From NCBI RefSeq assembly GCF_018736145.1, contig NZ_CP059997.1, positions 6,757,501 through 6,821,500 of the forward strand: 64,000 nt of DNA. The letters are read 5' to 3'. Positions within the stretch are counted from its first letter, which is position 1. Every line of letters begins with the position of its first letter. Below are positions 1 through 8,116 of the stretch, piece by piece. A model generated the notes under the pieces. That model saw only the letters and a program-made list of their open reading frames with translations, did no database searches and was not told the origin of the DNA. The translations under genes were made by a program, and so were the position numbers. The stretch is from Amycolatopsis sp. CA-230715 (GTDB lineage Bacteria > Actinomycetota > Actinomycetes > Mycobacteriales > Pseudonocardiaceae).

Positions 1-269
1 TCGGCGGCCGCGAGGTCGACGCCGCGGTGGCCGGGGCCGTACGGGTCGGCGGGCGCCTCGAACGTCCTGGTGACGGACGGTTCCGGGGACAGCGGCCAGG
101 CGAACCGCGGCTCCGGCTCGGCGCCCGCGCGCAGAGGCAGGGTGAACGCGCAGGTGAACACCACGATCGCGACCGCGAGCCCGAGCCGTGAAGACCGCGG
201 TCTGGCGCGGCGGTGCCTGCCTCGCCGCGACGGCTTGGGGAACGGGAAATGCGCTGGGACAATGCTCAT
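1..269 (-). CDS. M23-type murein peptidase, N-terminal part (runs off window start)
   Basis: The minus-strand reading from ATG at 269 gives an arginine-rich N-terminus, one hydrophobic segment (about residues 30-45, LGLAVAIVVFTCAFTL) and then a mature start with RFAWPLSP and GPGHRGVDLA. That is the opening of the LytM/M23 zinc peptidase fold, including the conserved HRGVDL histidine/aspartate motif. The protein should be exported and cut peptidoglycan cross-bridges. GGAGGAG lies just before the ATG and fixes the start. Only 89 codons are inside the window, so the rest of the active site cannot be checked. A minus-strand M23 gene next to rpsB is a common actinobacterial arrangement. Confidence 0.8.
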   Translation of the reverse strand, partial: MSIVPAHFPFPKPSRRGRHRRARPRSSRLGLAVAIVVFTCAFTLPLRAGAEPEPRFAWPLSPEPSVTRTFEAPADPYGPGHRGVDLAAA

Positions 270-688
270 GGCTCCTCCGTCGGGGAGCGCACGTCGTCGG
301 TACTCATGGGACCAGCGTCTCGGGCGGGCGGCGGTTACGGGGCGGCCGCGCGGCATCTGTGGACAACTCGGGGGCGTGTGGACAACCGGCCCGTTCGGGA
401 CCGCCGGTGCGGCCCCCTTCGCGGCCCCGGCGTACACTATCCGGCGCAGCCTGTGCAAGCGGGCTGACTTCGCGTGCAGTGCATGTTCCGGGTCTTCGCT
501 GGTCCTGTCGTTCGAACGGACCGGCTTCCGGAAACACGGCGCCCGGCGGTCCCCGAGGTCCTCTCCCCGGGGTCCGGGCACCAGCACCGCACCAGGGCCG
601 CCGGTCACCTGACCGGTAGCGATAAAACCGACACGCGAGCCGGTGCGGACGCCCGGCTCGCACGACAAAGAAGAGGTTGATCTCGGCC
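270..688. other. Divergent intergenic region and rpsB leader
   Basis: About 420 bases separate the divergent M23 peptidase and rpsB starts. It holds two DnaA-box-like sites (listed separately), a -10-like TACACT at 433-438 without a convincing -35, and a long GC-rich stretch that may be transcribed as the S2 leader. I see no convincing ORF and no riboswitch I can name. Overlapping ORFs on both strands here have no protein-like composition. Confidence 0.5.
358..386. promoter_or_regulatory. Two DnaA-box consensus sites
   Basis: TGTGGACAA occurs at 358-366 and again at 377-385, as a 10-bp direct repeat with a 19-bp period. Its complement TTGTCCACA is the actinobacterial DnaA-box consensus. Two perfect boxes in the rpsB upstream region suggest DnaA binding, either regulatory or by titration. 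No other origin features (dnaA, dnaN, AT-rich unwinding element) are present, so this is not an origin. Confidence 0.5.
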
Positions 689-1552
689 ATGGCCGTCGTC
701 ACCATGAAGCAGCTGCTCGACAGCGGCGTGCACTTCGGGCACCAGACCCGTCGGTGGAACCCGAAGATGAAGCGCTACATCCTCACCGAGCGCAACGGCA
801 TCTACATCATCGACCTGCAGCAGACGCTGACCTACATCGACCGTGCGTACGAGTTCATCAAGGAGACCGTCGCGCACGGCGGCACCATCATGTTCGTCGG
901 CACCAAGAAGCAGGCGCAGGAGGCCATCGCGAGCGAGGCACTCCGCGTGGGCATGCCCTACGTGAACCAGCGCTGGCTCGGTGGCATGCTGACCAACTTC
1001 CAGACGGTGCACAAGCGGCTCCAGCGCCTCAAGGAGCTCGAGTCGCAGGAGCAGACCGGCGGTTTCGTCGGGCTGACCAAGCGCGAGATCCTGACGCTGA
1101 CCCGCGAGAAGGACAAGCTGGAGAAGACCCTCGGCGGTATCCGCGACATGTCCAAGGTGCCCAGCGCCGTGTGGATCGTGGACACCAAGAAGGAGCACAT
1201 CGCGGTCGGCGAGGCGCGCAAGCTCAACATCCCGGTCGTCGCGATCCTCGACACCAACTGCGACCCCGACGAGGTCGACTACCCGATCCCGGGCAACGAC
1301 GACGCGATCCGGTCGGCCGCGCTGCTGACCAAGGTCGTCGCCGAGGCCGCCGCCGCCGGTCTGCTCGCCCGCTCGGGCCGCAACGGCTCCGCGGTCGAGG
1401 GCGCGGACAAGCCCGAGCCTGGTGTCGCCTCCGACGAGCCGCTCGCCGAGTGGGAGATGGAGGTCCTCGCCGGTTCCGAGGCCGCCGCCGGTGACGCCGA
1501 GAAGGCCGCCGACAAGGTCGAGTCCGCCACCGAGCAGACCACCTCCGCCTGA
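689..1552 (+). CDS. rpsB: 30S ribosomal protein S2
   Basis: The 287-residue protein starts MAVVTMKQLLDSGVHFGHQ and carries the S2 signatures HFGHQTRRWNPKMKRYI, GTKKQAQ and the VDTKKEHIAVGEARKLNIP block. It is a structural component of the small ribosomal subunit platform. The C-terminal 50 residues are acidic and alanine-rich, as in other actinobacterial S2 proteins. AAGAAGAGG about 12 nt upstream supports ATG 689. A TTG at 677 is in frame but directly abuts that purine stretch, so it is less likely. It is followed by tsf, the usual order. Confidence 0.97.
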   Translation: MAVVTMKQLLDSGVHFGHQTRRWNPKMKRYILTERNGIYIIDLQQTLTYIDRAYEFIKETVAHGGTIMFVGTKKQAQEAIASEALRVGMPYVNQRWLGGMLTNFQTVHKRLQRLKELESQEQTGGFVGLTKREILTLTREKDKLEKTLGGIRDMSKVPSAVWIVDTKKEHIAVGEARKLNIPVVAILDTNCDPDEVDYPIPGNDDAIRSAALLTKVVAEAAAAGLLARSGRNGSAVEGADKPEPGVASDEPLAEWEMEVLAGSEAAAGDAEKAADKVESATEQTTSA

Positions 1553-1560
1553 GTGACCGC

Positions 1561-1599
1561 CGACGTGCGGCTCGCCCGGCACGGGCGGGCCGCACGTCG
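1561..1599 (+). terminator. Long hairpin between rpsB and tsf
   Basis: The arms 1561-1578 and 1582-1599 are complementary over 18 bp apart from one position that can pair as G-U in RNA, closing a 3-nt loop (GCA). It starts 8 bases after the rpsB stop. There is no T-tract, as is normal for high-GC actinobacterial terminators. It could be a partial terminator or an mRNA-stabilising or processing stem that sets the S2:EF-Ts ratio. Confidence 0.65.
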
Positions 1600-1655
1600 C
1601 GAGGCTGTACCCGAACAAGATTCCGCGCGTACCGAAGAAGGACGGACAACGCACG

Positions 1656-2471
1656 ATGGCGAACTACACCGCCGCAGATGTGAAGCGCCTGCGCGAGCTC
1701 ACCGGCGCCGGCATGATGAACTGCAAGAAGGCGCTCGAGGAGAACGACGGCGACTTCGACAAGGCCGTAGAGTTCCTTCGCATCAAGGGTGCGAAGGACG
1801 TCGGCAAGCGCGCCGAGCGCGCCACCGCGGAAGGGCTCGTCGCCGGTCACGGCGGCGTGCTCATCGAGCTCGACTCCGAGACGGACTTCGTCGCGAAGAA
1901 CGAAGAGTTCCAGCAGCTCGCCGAGAAGATCGTCGCGGTCGCCAAGGCCACCAAGACCGAGGACGTCGAGAAGCTGAAGGCCGCCGAGCTCGACGGCAAG
2001 ACCGTGAACGAGGTCGTGCAGGAGCTGGCCGCCAGGATCGGCGAGAAGCTCGAGCTGCGCCGGGTGGCGTCCTTCGAGGGCACCACCGAGACCTACCTGC
2101 ACCGCCGCGGTGCCGGTCTGCCGCCCGCCGTCGGCGTGCTCGTCGAGTACACCGGTGGCGACGCGGACGCCGCGCGCAACGCCGCCATGCAGGTCGCCGC
2201 GCTCAAGGCGCGCTACCTCACCCGCGACGAGGTCCCGGCCGAGATCGTGGAGAACGAGCGCAACATCGCGGAGAAGACCGCTCGCGAAGAGGGCAAGCCC
2301 GAGCAGGCCATGGCCAAGATCGTCGAGGGTAAGGTCAACGCCTACTACAAGGACAACGTGCTGCTCGAGCAGCCGTCGGTGACCGACAACAAGAAGACCG
2401 TGAAGGCTCTCCTCGACGCCGCGGGCGTGACCGTCACCCGGTTCGCTCGCTTCGAGGTCGGCCAGCAGTAG
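1656..2471 (+). CDS. tsf: Translation elongation factor Ts
   Basis: The 271-residue protein opens MANYTAADVKRLRELTGAGM, the N-terminal UBA-like domain with the conserved TGAGMMDCK-type motif (here TGAGMMNCKKAL). The core has SETDFVAKN, the EF-Ts motif that contacts EF-Tu. EF-Ts exchanges GDP for GTP on EF-Tu in the cytoplasm. The length is normal for actinobacteria, which retain the N-terminal and core domains. It lies between two hairpins and in the rpsB-tsf-pyrH-frr order. Confidence 0.97.
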   Translation: MANYTAADVKRLRELTGAGMMNCKKALEENDGDFDKAVEFLRIKGAKDVGKRAERATAEGLVAGHGGVLIELDSETDFVAKNEEFQQLAEKIVAVAKATKTEDVEKLKAAELDGKTVNEVVQELAARIGEKLELRRVASFEGTTETYLHRRGAGLPPAVGVLVEYTGGDADAARNAAMQVAALKARYLTRDEVPAEIVENERNIAEKTAREEGKPEQAMAKIVEGKVNAYYKDNVLLEQPSVTDNKKTVKALLDAAGVTVTRFARFEVGQQ

Positions 2472-2497
2472 GTCGCCAGTTTCACCAGCAGCACCGC

Positions 2498-2538
2498 ACT
2501 GTGCCCCGTCTCCGTCGGCATCGGGGACGGGGCACAGT
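2498..2538 (+). terminator. Hairpin after tsf
   Basis: The 17-bp arms 2498-2514 and 2522-2538 (ACTGTGCCCC / GGGGCACAGT ends) have one G-U-compatible mismatch and a 7-nt loop. No T-run follows. It lies 27 bases after the tsf stop and 55 before pyrH, so it probably terminates or attenuates transcription between them. Confidence 0.7.
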
Positions 2539-2592
2539 CGCGAAAGACGGACGAACGACCAACGAACTCCAACGACGCGGAGGCGGCAGAGC

Positions 2593-3339
2593 ATGAGTGC
2601 GGAGCGACCCAGCGGCGGCTATCGGCGGGTACTGCTCAAACTCGGTGGGGAGATGTTCGGCGGAGGCGCCGTCGGTGTCGATCCCGACGTCGTGCACTCC
2701 GTGGCCGTGCAGATCGCGGATGTCGTCCGCACCGGCGTGCAGATGGCGGTGGTCATCGGCGGCGGTAACTATTTCCGCGGTGCCGAGCTTTCGCAACGCG
2801 GCATGGACCGCGACCGGGCCGACTACATGGCCATGCTCGGCACCGTGATGAACTGCTTGGCGCTGCAGGACTTCCTGGAAAAGGAGGGCCTGCCAACGCG
2901 CGTGCAGAGCGCGATCACGATGGGCCAGGTCGCCGAGCCCTACATCCCGCGCCGCGCGGAACGGCACCTCGAGAAGGGCAGGGTCGTCATCTTCGCCGCC
3001 GGGGTGGGGATGCCGTACTTCTCCACCGACACCGCGGCCGCCCAGCGCGCCCTCGAGATCGGCTGCGAAGCGGTGTTGATGGCGAAGGCCGTTGACGGCG
3101 TGTACACGGCGGACCCGAAGAGCGACCCCGCCGCGAAGATGTTCCACGAGATCACGCATCGGGAGGTGCTGGAACGCGATCTGAAGGTGGCCGACGCGAC
3201 CGCGTTCAGCCTCTGCATGGACAACAACATGCCGATCATCGTGTTCAACCTGCTCACGGAGGGGAACATCGCCCGCGCGGTGGGCGGTGAGAGGATCGGC
3301 ACACTGGTGAGCACCCCCGCCGGTGGGCCGTCGGCCTAG
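2593..3339 (+). CDS. pyrH: UMP kinase
   Basis: This 248-residue member of the amino acid kinase fold phosphorylates UMP to UDP with ATP in pyrimidine nucleotide synthesis. Visible motifs are LLKLGGEMFGG (phosphate loop), GGGNYFRG, DYMAMLGTVMN (UMP-binding helix), STDTAAAQRA and KAVDGVYTADP. The length and motif order match bacterial hexameric UMP kinases. GGAGG about 10 nt upstream supports the ATG. The pyrH-frr-cdsA order is conserved across bacteria. Confidence 0.97.
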   Translation: MSAERPSGGYRRVLLKLGGEMFGGGAVGVDPDVVHSVAVQIADVVRTGVQMAVVIGGGNYFRGAELSQRGMDRDRADYMAMLGTVMNCLALQDFLEKEGLPTRVQSAITMGQVAEPYIPRRAERHLEKGRVVIFAAGVGMPYFSTDTAAAQRALEIGCEAVLMAKAVDGVYTADPKSDPAAKMFHEITHREVLERDLKVADATAFSLCMDNNMPIIVFNLLTEGNIARAVGGERIGTLVSTPAGGPSA

Positions 3340-3395
3340 ACCTGCTGGGATTCTCCCCAGCTGGAACAAACCACTCACTCAACGGGAGTAGAGCC

Positions 3396-3953
3396 GTGAT
3401 CGACGAGACCCTCCTCGATGCAGAGGAGAAGATGGAAAAAGCGGTGTCCGTCGCGAAGGAGGACCTGGCGTCGGTGCGTACCGGCAGGGCCACTCCCAAC
3501 ATGTTCAACCGCATCGTCGTCGAGTACTACGGCGCGCCGACGCCGCTCAACCAGCTCGCCAGTGTCAACGTCCCCGAGGCGCGGATGGCGATCATCAAGC
3601 CGTACGACGCCACGCAGCTCGGTGCCATCGAGAAGGCGATCAGGGAGTCGGATCTCGGGGTGAACCCCGGAAACGACGGCACGATCATCCGCATCGTCAT
3701 CCCGCAGCTCACCGAGGAGCGGCGCAAGGAGATGGTGAAGGTCGCCAAGGGCAAGGGCGAGGACGCGAAGGTGTCGATCCGCAGCGTCCGCCGCAAGGCG
3801 AAGGAAGAGCTCGACCGCATCCAGAAGGACGGCGAAGCGGGTGAAGACGACGTCGTCCGCGCCGAGAAGGAGTTGCAGAACCTCACCGACTCCTACGTCG
3901 GCCAGGTCGAGGAGCTCGTGAAACACAAAGAAGCCGAGCTTCTCGAAGTCTGA
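3396..3953 (+). CDS. frr: Ribosome recycling factor
   Basis: The 185-residue protein starts at GTG (VIDETLLDAEEKMEKAV) and shows the RRF signatures SVRTGRATPNMFNRI, YGAPTPLNQLA and the KEMVKVAKGKGEDAKVSIR helix. It splits post-termination ribosomes together with EF-G. The length is exactly typical. CGGGAG precedes the GTG. Its TGA overlaps the cdsA ATG by one base (TGATG), so the two are translationally coupled. Confidence 0.97.
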   Translation: MIDETLLDAEEKMEKAVSVAKEDLASVRTGRATPNMFNRIVVEYYGAPTPLNQLASVNVPEARMAIIKPYDATQLGAIEKAIRESDLGVNPGNDGTIIRIVIPQLTEERRKEMVKVAKGKGEDAKVSIRSVRRKAKEELDRIQKDGEAGEDDVVRAEKELQNLTDSYVGQVEELVKHKEAELLEV

Positions 3954-4906
3954 TGTCCCAGGTGAGCGACGAAGAGCGCGAGGAGGTGGCGGGAGACGGC
4001 GGCCCCGCCACACCGCGTTCCGGCGAGCCGGTGAAGCCGTCGGAGGAGAGCCCCTCCGACGACCCGGAGGAGAAGCCGGTGGAGAAGAAAGCCTCGCGCG
4101 CGGGCCGGAACCTGCCCGCGGCCATCGCGGTGGGTGTCGTCCTCGGCGCCGCGATCATCGTTTCGTTGCTCACCACCCGATTTCTGTTCATCGCGATCAT
4201 CGCGGCCGCGATCGCGGTGGGCACGATCGAGTTCGCCGGTGCCCTGAAACGGGCGGCGAACATCGAGGTCGCGCTGATCCCGCTGCTCGCCGGTGGCCAG
4301 GCGATGATCTGGCTCGCCTGGCCGTTCGGGCGCGAGGGCGCGCTGACGGCGTTCGTGCTGACCGTGCTCGCCTGCCTGCTCTGGCGGCTTCCCGGGGGCA
4401 CCGAGGGCTACCTGCGCGACGTCAGCGCGACCGTGTTCGCGGCGGCCTACCTTCCCCTGTTCGCGTCGTTCGCCGCGATGCTGGTGCCGCCGGAAGACGG
4501 GGCGGGCCGGGTGCTCGCGTTCATGATCGGCGTGGTCGCCTCGGACACCGGCGGGTACGCGGCCGGTGTGCTGAAGGGCAAGCACCCGATGGCGCCTTCG
4601 ATCAGCCCCAAGAAGTCCTGGGAGGGCTTCGCGGGGTCGATGGTGGCCGGTCTCGTCGGCGGCGCGCTGACCCTGACGCTGCTGCTCGACGGGCACGTCT
4701 GGCAGGGGTTGCTGTTCGGTGCCGCGATCGTGCTGACCGCGACGCTCGGCGATCTGGTCGAGTCGCTGATCAAGCGGGACCTCGGGATCAAGGACATGGG
4801 CACGATGCTGCCGGGGCACGGCGGATTGATGGACCGTCTCGATTCGCTGCTGCCGTCGGCCGTGGTGTCGTGGCTGTTGTTGTCAGCCTTCGTCCCGACG
4901 CCCTGA
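3953..4906 (+). CDS. cdsA: Phosphatidate cytidylyltransferase (CDP-diglyceride synthase)
   Basis: The 317-residue integral membrane enzyme makes CDP-diacylglycerol from phosphatidate and CTP for phospholipid synthesis. A hydrophilic, Glu/Pro-rich N-terminus of about 50 residues precedes roughly eight membrane segments. The diagnostic C-terminal block is intact: SPKKSWEGFAGS and GDLVESLIKRDLGIKDMG, followed by PGHGGLMDRLDS. The charged extension is usual for actinobacterial homologues. In many actinobacteria rlmN follows closely; here 7.7 kb of other genes intervene. Confidence 0.95.
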   Translation: MSQVSDEEREEVAGDGGPATPRSGEPVKPSEESPSDDPEEKPVEKKASRAGRNLPAAIAVGVVLGAAIIVSLLTTRFLFIAIIAAAIAVGTIEFAGALKRAANIEVALIPLLAGGQAMIWLAWPFGREGALTAFVLTVLACLLWRLPGGTEGYLRDVSATVFAAAYLPLFASFAAMLVPPEDGAGRVLAFMIGVVASDTGGYAAGVLKGKHPMAPSISPKKSWEGFAGSMVAGLVGGALTLTLLLDGHVWQGLLFGAAIVLTATLGDLVESLIKRDLGIKDMGTMLPGHGGLMDRLDSLLPSAVVSWLLLSAFVPTP

Positions 4907-5014
4907 GCGGTCGGGTCACTCGCGGGTAGCCAGGCCGCGTCGGTTTCCGGGATGCCACCGGCCGCGCGCGACAGTTCGTGAGCCGCCGAAGCGTTCGCGG
5001 GATTCACTCGGCAC

Positions 5015-6370
5015 ATGATCACCGCACCCACGGCGGCCGGGAGCAGGCTCGCGCTCACGGCCGTCTGCCTCGGCTTCCTGATGATCACCCTCGACGCCAC
5101 GATCGTGAACCTCGCCCTGCCCGCGATCGCGGACGACTTCGGTGGCACCGGAATCGCGGGCCTGCAATGGGTCGTCGATTCCTACACCATCGCGCTGGCC
5201 GCGTTCCTGCTGATGTGGGGCTGGGCTGGCGACCGGTTCGGCGCGCGGCGCGTGTTCGTGCTCGGCACCGCGATCTTCGTGGTCGCGTCGGCGGCCTGCG
5301 CGGTGGCGACCGGGCTGGCGGTGTTGATCGTGGCGCGGGCGGTCCAGGGTTTCGGCGCGGCGGCACTGCTGCCGTCCTCGCTGGCGCTGATCGTGCACCA
5401 GTTCCCGGACGCGCGGGAGCGCGCGCGGGCGCTCGGCGTGTGGGGCGGGATGAGCGGGATCGGGCTCGCGGCCGGGCCGGTGCTCGGCGGGCTGTCGGTC
5501 GGGTTGCTCGACTGGCGGCTGGTGTTCGCGGTCAACGTCCCGGTCGGACTGGCCGGGATCGGGCTGGCGCGGCGGCACGTGCTGGAAAGTGAGCCGTACC
5601 AAGGAAAACGCGTCGACTGGACGGGTCAGCTGCTGGGCACCGCCGCGTTGGCGTGCCTCGTCGCCGCGTTCATCGAAAGCGGTGCGGCCGCCATCGCGCT
5701 CTTCGCGGGCGCGTTCGCCACGACGGTCGCGTTCGTCGTGGTGCAGCGGCGCATTCCCGAGCCGCTGGTGCCGCCCGCCGTACTGCGGATCAGGGCGTTC
5801 TCCGCGGCCACCGCGATCGGCTGGCTGTTCAACTTTTGCCTCTACGGAGTCCTTTTCTGCCTCGCGCTCGTCCTGCAGCGCACCTGGCAGCTCTCGCCGC
5901 TGGCGGCGGGCATGGCACTGGTCCCGGTCACCGTCGCCGTCGGCTGCGGTGCTTTCGTCAGCGGCAGGCTCATCGCGCGCTGGGGGCCGAAGGCCCCGAT
6001 GTTCGCCGGGGCGTCGGCGGGACTGGTCGGTTCGGCGGGATTGGCTTTGGCAGGCCACGAATTGGCGTGGTTCTTCGCGGCCTCGGTGCTGTTCGGCTGC
6101 TGCTCGCTGGCGATGCCCGCGATGACCTCCGTCGCGATGGGCGCCGTGCCGGACCGGCCCGGCCTGGCCGCGGGCGTGCTGAACGCGGCCAGGCAGACCG
6201 GCGGTGCGATCGGTGTCGCGGTGGTCGGCGGTTTCGCCCCCGAGACGGGGATGTGGCTCGTCTCGGCGGGTTACGTGCTCATCGCGTGTCTTGTGCCCGC
6301 GACTAGTCGACGTACGGATCGTCCACTTCGGCTCTCCCGTAGCCTTCGACGACCTGGGAGTGGTCGATGA
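5015..6370 (+). CDS. MFS drug-type transporter, DHA2 family
   Basis: The 451-residue protein has about 12-14 membrane segments. The DHA2 (14-helix drug:proton antiporter) signatures are LDATIVNLALPAIADDF in helix 1, motif A GDRFGARRVF, ARAVQGFGAAALLPSSLAL in helix 4 and motif C GPVLGGLSVGLLDWRLVF. It is probably a proton-driven exporter; the substrate is unknown. The last 22 codons (from 6303) read antisense through the convergent VOC gene and are Arg/Ser-rich. That is unusual for this family, so a small 3' alteration or simple readthrough of a lost stop is possible. Confidence 0.88.
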   Translation: MITAPTAAGSRLALTAVCLGFLMITLDATIVNLALPAIADDFGGTGIAGLQWVVDSYTIALAAFLLMWGWAGDRFGARRVFVLGTAIFVVASAACAVATGLAVLIVARAVQGFGAAALLPSSLALIVHQFPDARERARALGVWGGMSGIGLAAGPVLGGLSVGLLDWRLVFAVNVPVGLAGIGLARRHVLESEPYQGKRVDWTGQLLGTAALACLVAAFIESGAAAIALFAGAFATTVAFVVVQRRIPEPLVPPAVLRIRAFSAATAIGWLFNFCLYGVLFCLALVLQRTWQLSPLAAGMALVPVTVAVGCGAFVSGRLIARWGPKAPMFAGASAGLVGSAGLALAGHELAWFFAASVLFGCCSLAMPAMTSVAMGAVPDRPGLAAGVLNAARQTGGAIGVAVVGGFAPETGMWLVSAGYVLIACLVPATSRRTDRPLRLSRSLRRPGSGR

Positions 6371-7148
6371 TCGAGAAGACGGCGCCGTCCGGGTCGGCGA
6401 GGACGGCGATCCGGCCCCACGGGGTGTCGTACGGCTGGATGACGACCGTGCCGCCGAGCATGATCGCGTGGCCGGCGGTGGCGTCGGTGCCGCGGGCGGG
6501 GGAGACCTCGAAGTAGACCATCCAGTGCGGCGGCGTGTCCGCGCGGTACTCGGGCCCCATCACGTACCGGTACAGCACGGACTCGTGGTCGAGCCGCCAT
6601 TCCGCGTAGTCGATGCTGTGCGCGTCGCCGATCTGCTGTGCGGTGTAACCGAAGAGGCGGCAGAAGAAGTGGTCCGCCGAGTTGCCGTCGTGGGTGTTGA
6701 GATCGGCCCCGGTGAACGTGGCGGGCATGTCGGTGCCGAACTCCCAGCTGTCCGGCGGCTGCCAGAACACCACCGGCGCGCCGGACGGGTCCAGCGCGTG
6801 CAGGATGCTGCCGCGGTCGGGGATGTCGATGGGACCGAGCGTGGTCCGGCCGCCGAGGTGCTCGACCCACTCGGCCGCGGTCACGATGTTGCGCACCGAC
6901 AGGTGCAGGATCCACCCCGGCGGCTGGCTGCTTCCCGCGCGGTAGAGCCCGCCGACCGAGATGCCGTCGAGGCTGGCGATCGAGTAGCGCCCCGTCGGCG
7001 TGGCGGGATCTCTGTTGACCTGGTACTTCCAGCCGAACAGGCCGCCGTAGAAGTGTTCGGCCGCGGTCTCGTTCCTGCTCGCGAGCTCGACCCAACACGG
7101 GAGCCCGGCTGGTAGAACCGACACCGTCCTCGGTGACATCACCGACAT
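6303..7148 (-). CDS. Two-domain VOC (glyoxalase/dioxygenase fold) protein
   Basis: The 281-residue protein holds two VOC modules: residues about 18-135 (LPCWVELASRNETAAEHFYGG, then HALDPSGAPVVFWQ) and about 145-275 (HFFCRLFGY, then LADPDGAVFSIID). Both carry the LPCWVEL/WMVYFEV-type first strand of the hydroxylase-like VOC subfamily common in actinomycetes. The function is not predictable; members bind divalent metals or sequester small molecules. The start at 7148 is preceded by AGAGGGG. A much longer open frame upstream is not coding. The gene converges on the MFS gene with a 68-bp overlap. Confidence 0.85.
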   Translation of the reverse strand: MSVMSPRTVSVLPAGLPCWVELASRNETAAEHFYGGLFGWKYQVNRDPATPTGRYSIASLDGISVGGLYRAGSSQPPGWILHLSVRNIVTAAEWVEHLGGRTTLGPIDIPDRGSILHALDPSGAPVVFWQPPDSWEFGTDMPATFTGADLNTHDGNSADHFFCRLFGYTAQQIGDAHSIDYAEWRLDHESVLYRYVMGPEYRADTPPHWMVYFEVSPARGTDATAGHAIMLGGTVVIQPYDTPWGRIAVLADPDGAVFSIIDHSQVVEGYGRAEVDDPYVD

Positions 7149-7306
7149 TGCTGCCCCTCTCACGCGCCGTCGTGAGGTTGTGATCCTACGTCGAACCGGG
7201 GACGGTGCTGGCTCATATGACACCGTTCGCAATACGACAGTGTCTCTTCGGGTACCGCGCGTGGTCGGGTCAACCTCAGCGGGTGAGAGTCGAATATCCT
7301 TCGCGG

Positions 7307-8116
7307 GTGAGGAAATCCGCCCGCAGGGGCCGCAAGGCGGACGTGCTTCCCAGTCCCAACATCTGGTACTACCCGAAGGCCTACGAGGTCGAGAACCGCG
7401 CGCAGGACGTCGGCGGTGAGATCTGGCGCGTGCTCGGCGAAGAGGCGCCCTGGGCGGGGCGGGACGTTCTCGACATCGGCTGCGGCGACGGGTTCCACCT
7501 GCCGCGGTTCGCCGAGACCGCGCGGTCCGTGCTCGGCGTCGAGCCGCACGCGCCATTGGTGCGGCGCGCGGCCGAGCGGGTCGCCGAAGCGCCGAACGCG
7601 AGCGTCGCCGCCGGTTCGGCACAACGGCTCCCCGTGCCGGACGCGAGCGTGGATGTGGTGCACGCTCGTACCGCGTACTTCTTCGGGCCCGGCTGTGGCC
7701 CCGGGCTCGCCGAAGCGGATCGCGTGTTGCGTCCCGGCGGGCGGCTCGCGATCGTCGATCTCGACGTGTCGAGCGAGCCGTATGGCAGGTGGATGCGCGA
7801 GGACCTCCCGGACTACGACCCGCCAGAAGTCGAGAAGTTCTTTGCCGCACAAGGGTTTTGCTGTCGCCGCGTGCGCACCGAGTGGCGTTTCGACGACACC
7901 CGCGCGATGGCGGAGGTACTGCGGATCGAGTTCAGCCCGCGCGTGGCCGAGCTCGCGATCGCGGAGGTGCTACGGATGAACCCGGCCACTTCGGCCGGAG
8001 TGACGATGCCGGTGGGCTACCGCGTGCACGTGCGCGCGCGGCCCGCCAGCATCGTCCTCGGTCGTCACTCGGCGTCCTCGTCCGAGGCTTCTTCGATCTC
8101 GCCGAGAATGGCGTAG
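7307..8116 (+). CDS. Class I SAM-dependent methyltransferase
   Basis: The protein carries the Rossmann methyltransferase motifs: motif I VLDIGCGDGFHLP, an acidic end of strand 2 (LGVEPH), ASVDVVHARTAYFFGPGC as motif IV and RPGGRLAIVDLDVS. The N-terminus RKSARRGRKADVLPSPN plus WYYP is basic. The acceptor substrate is unknown. Two in-frame GTG codons (7283, 7307) are possible starts; I chose 7307 because homologue-like sequence begins there, but neither has a strong ribosome site. The 3' end overlaps the convergent padR-like gene by 52 bp. Confidence 0.82.
   Translation: MRKSARRGRKADVLPSPNIWYYPKAYEVENRAQDVGGEIWRVLGEEAPWAGRDVLDIGCGDGFHLPRFAETARSVLGVEPHAPLVRRAAERVAEAPNASVAAGSAQRLPVPDASVDVVHARTAYFFGPGCGPGLAEADRVLRPGGRLAIVDLDVSSEPYGRWMREDLPDYDPPEVEKFFAAQGFCCRRVRTEWRFDDTRAMAEVLRIEFSPRVAELAIAEVLRMNPATSAGVTMPVGYRVHVRARPASIVLGRHSASSSEASSISPRMA

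Noticed and set aside
358..386. Chromosomal or plasmid replication origin
   Set aside because: Only two DnaA boxes and no AT-rich element, dnaA, dnaN, parAB or rep gene nearby.
605..1654. Long minus-strand frame opposite rpsB
   Set aside because: It is the mirror of the rpsB codons, with Leu/Gly/Asp low-complexity sequence and no ribosome site or homology-like motifs.
7149..7850. N-terminal extension of the VOC gene (515-residue frame)
   Set aside because: The extension is Arg/Ser/Thr-rich and antisense to the methyltransferase; the ATG at 7148 has a clear AGAGGGG site.
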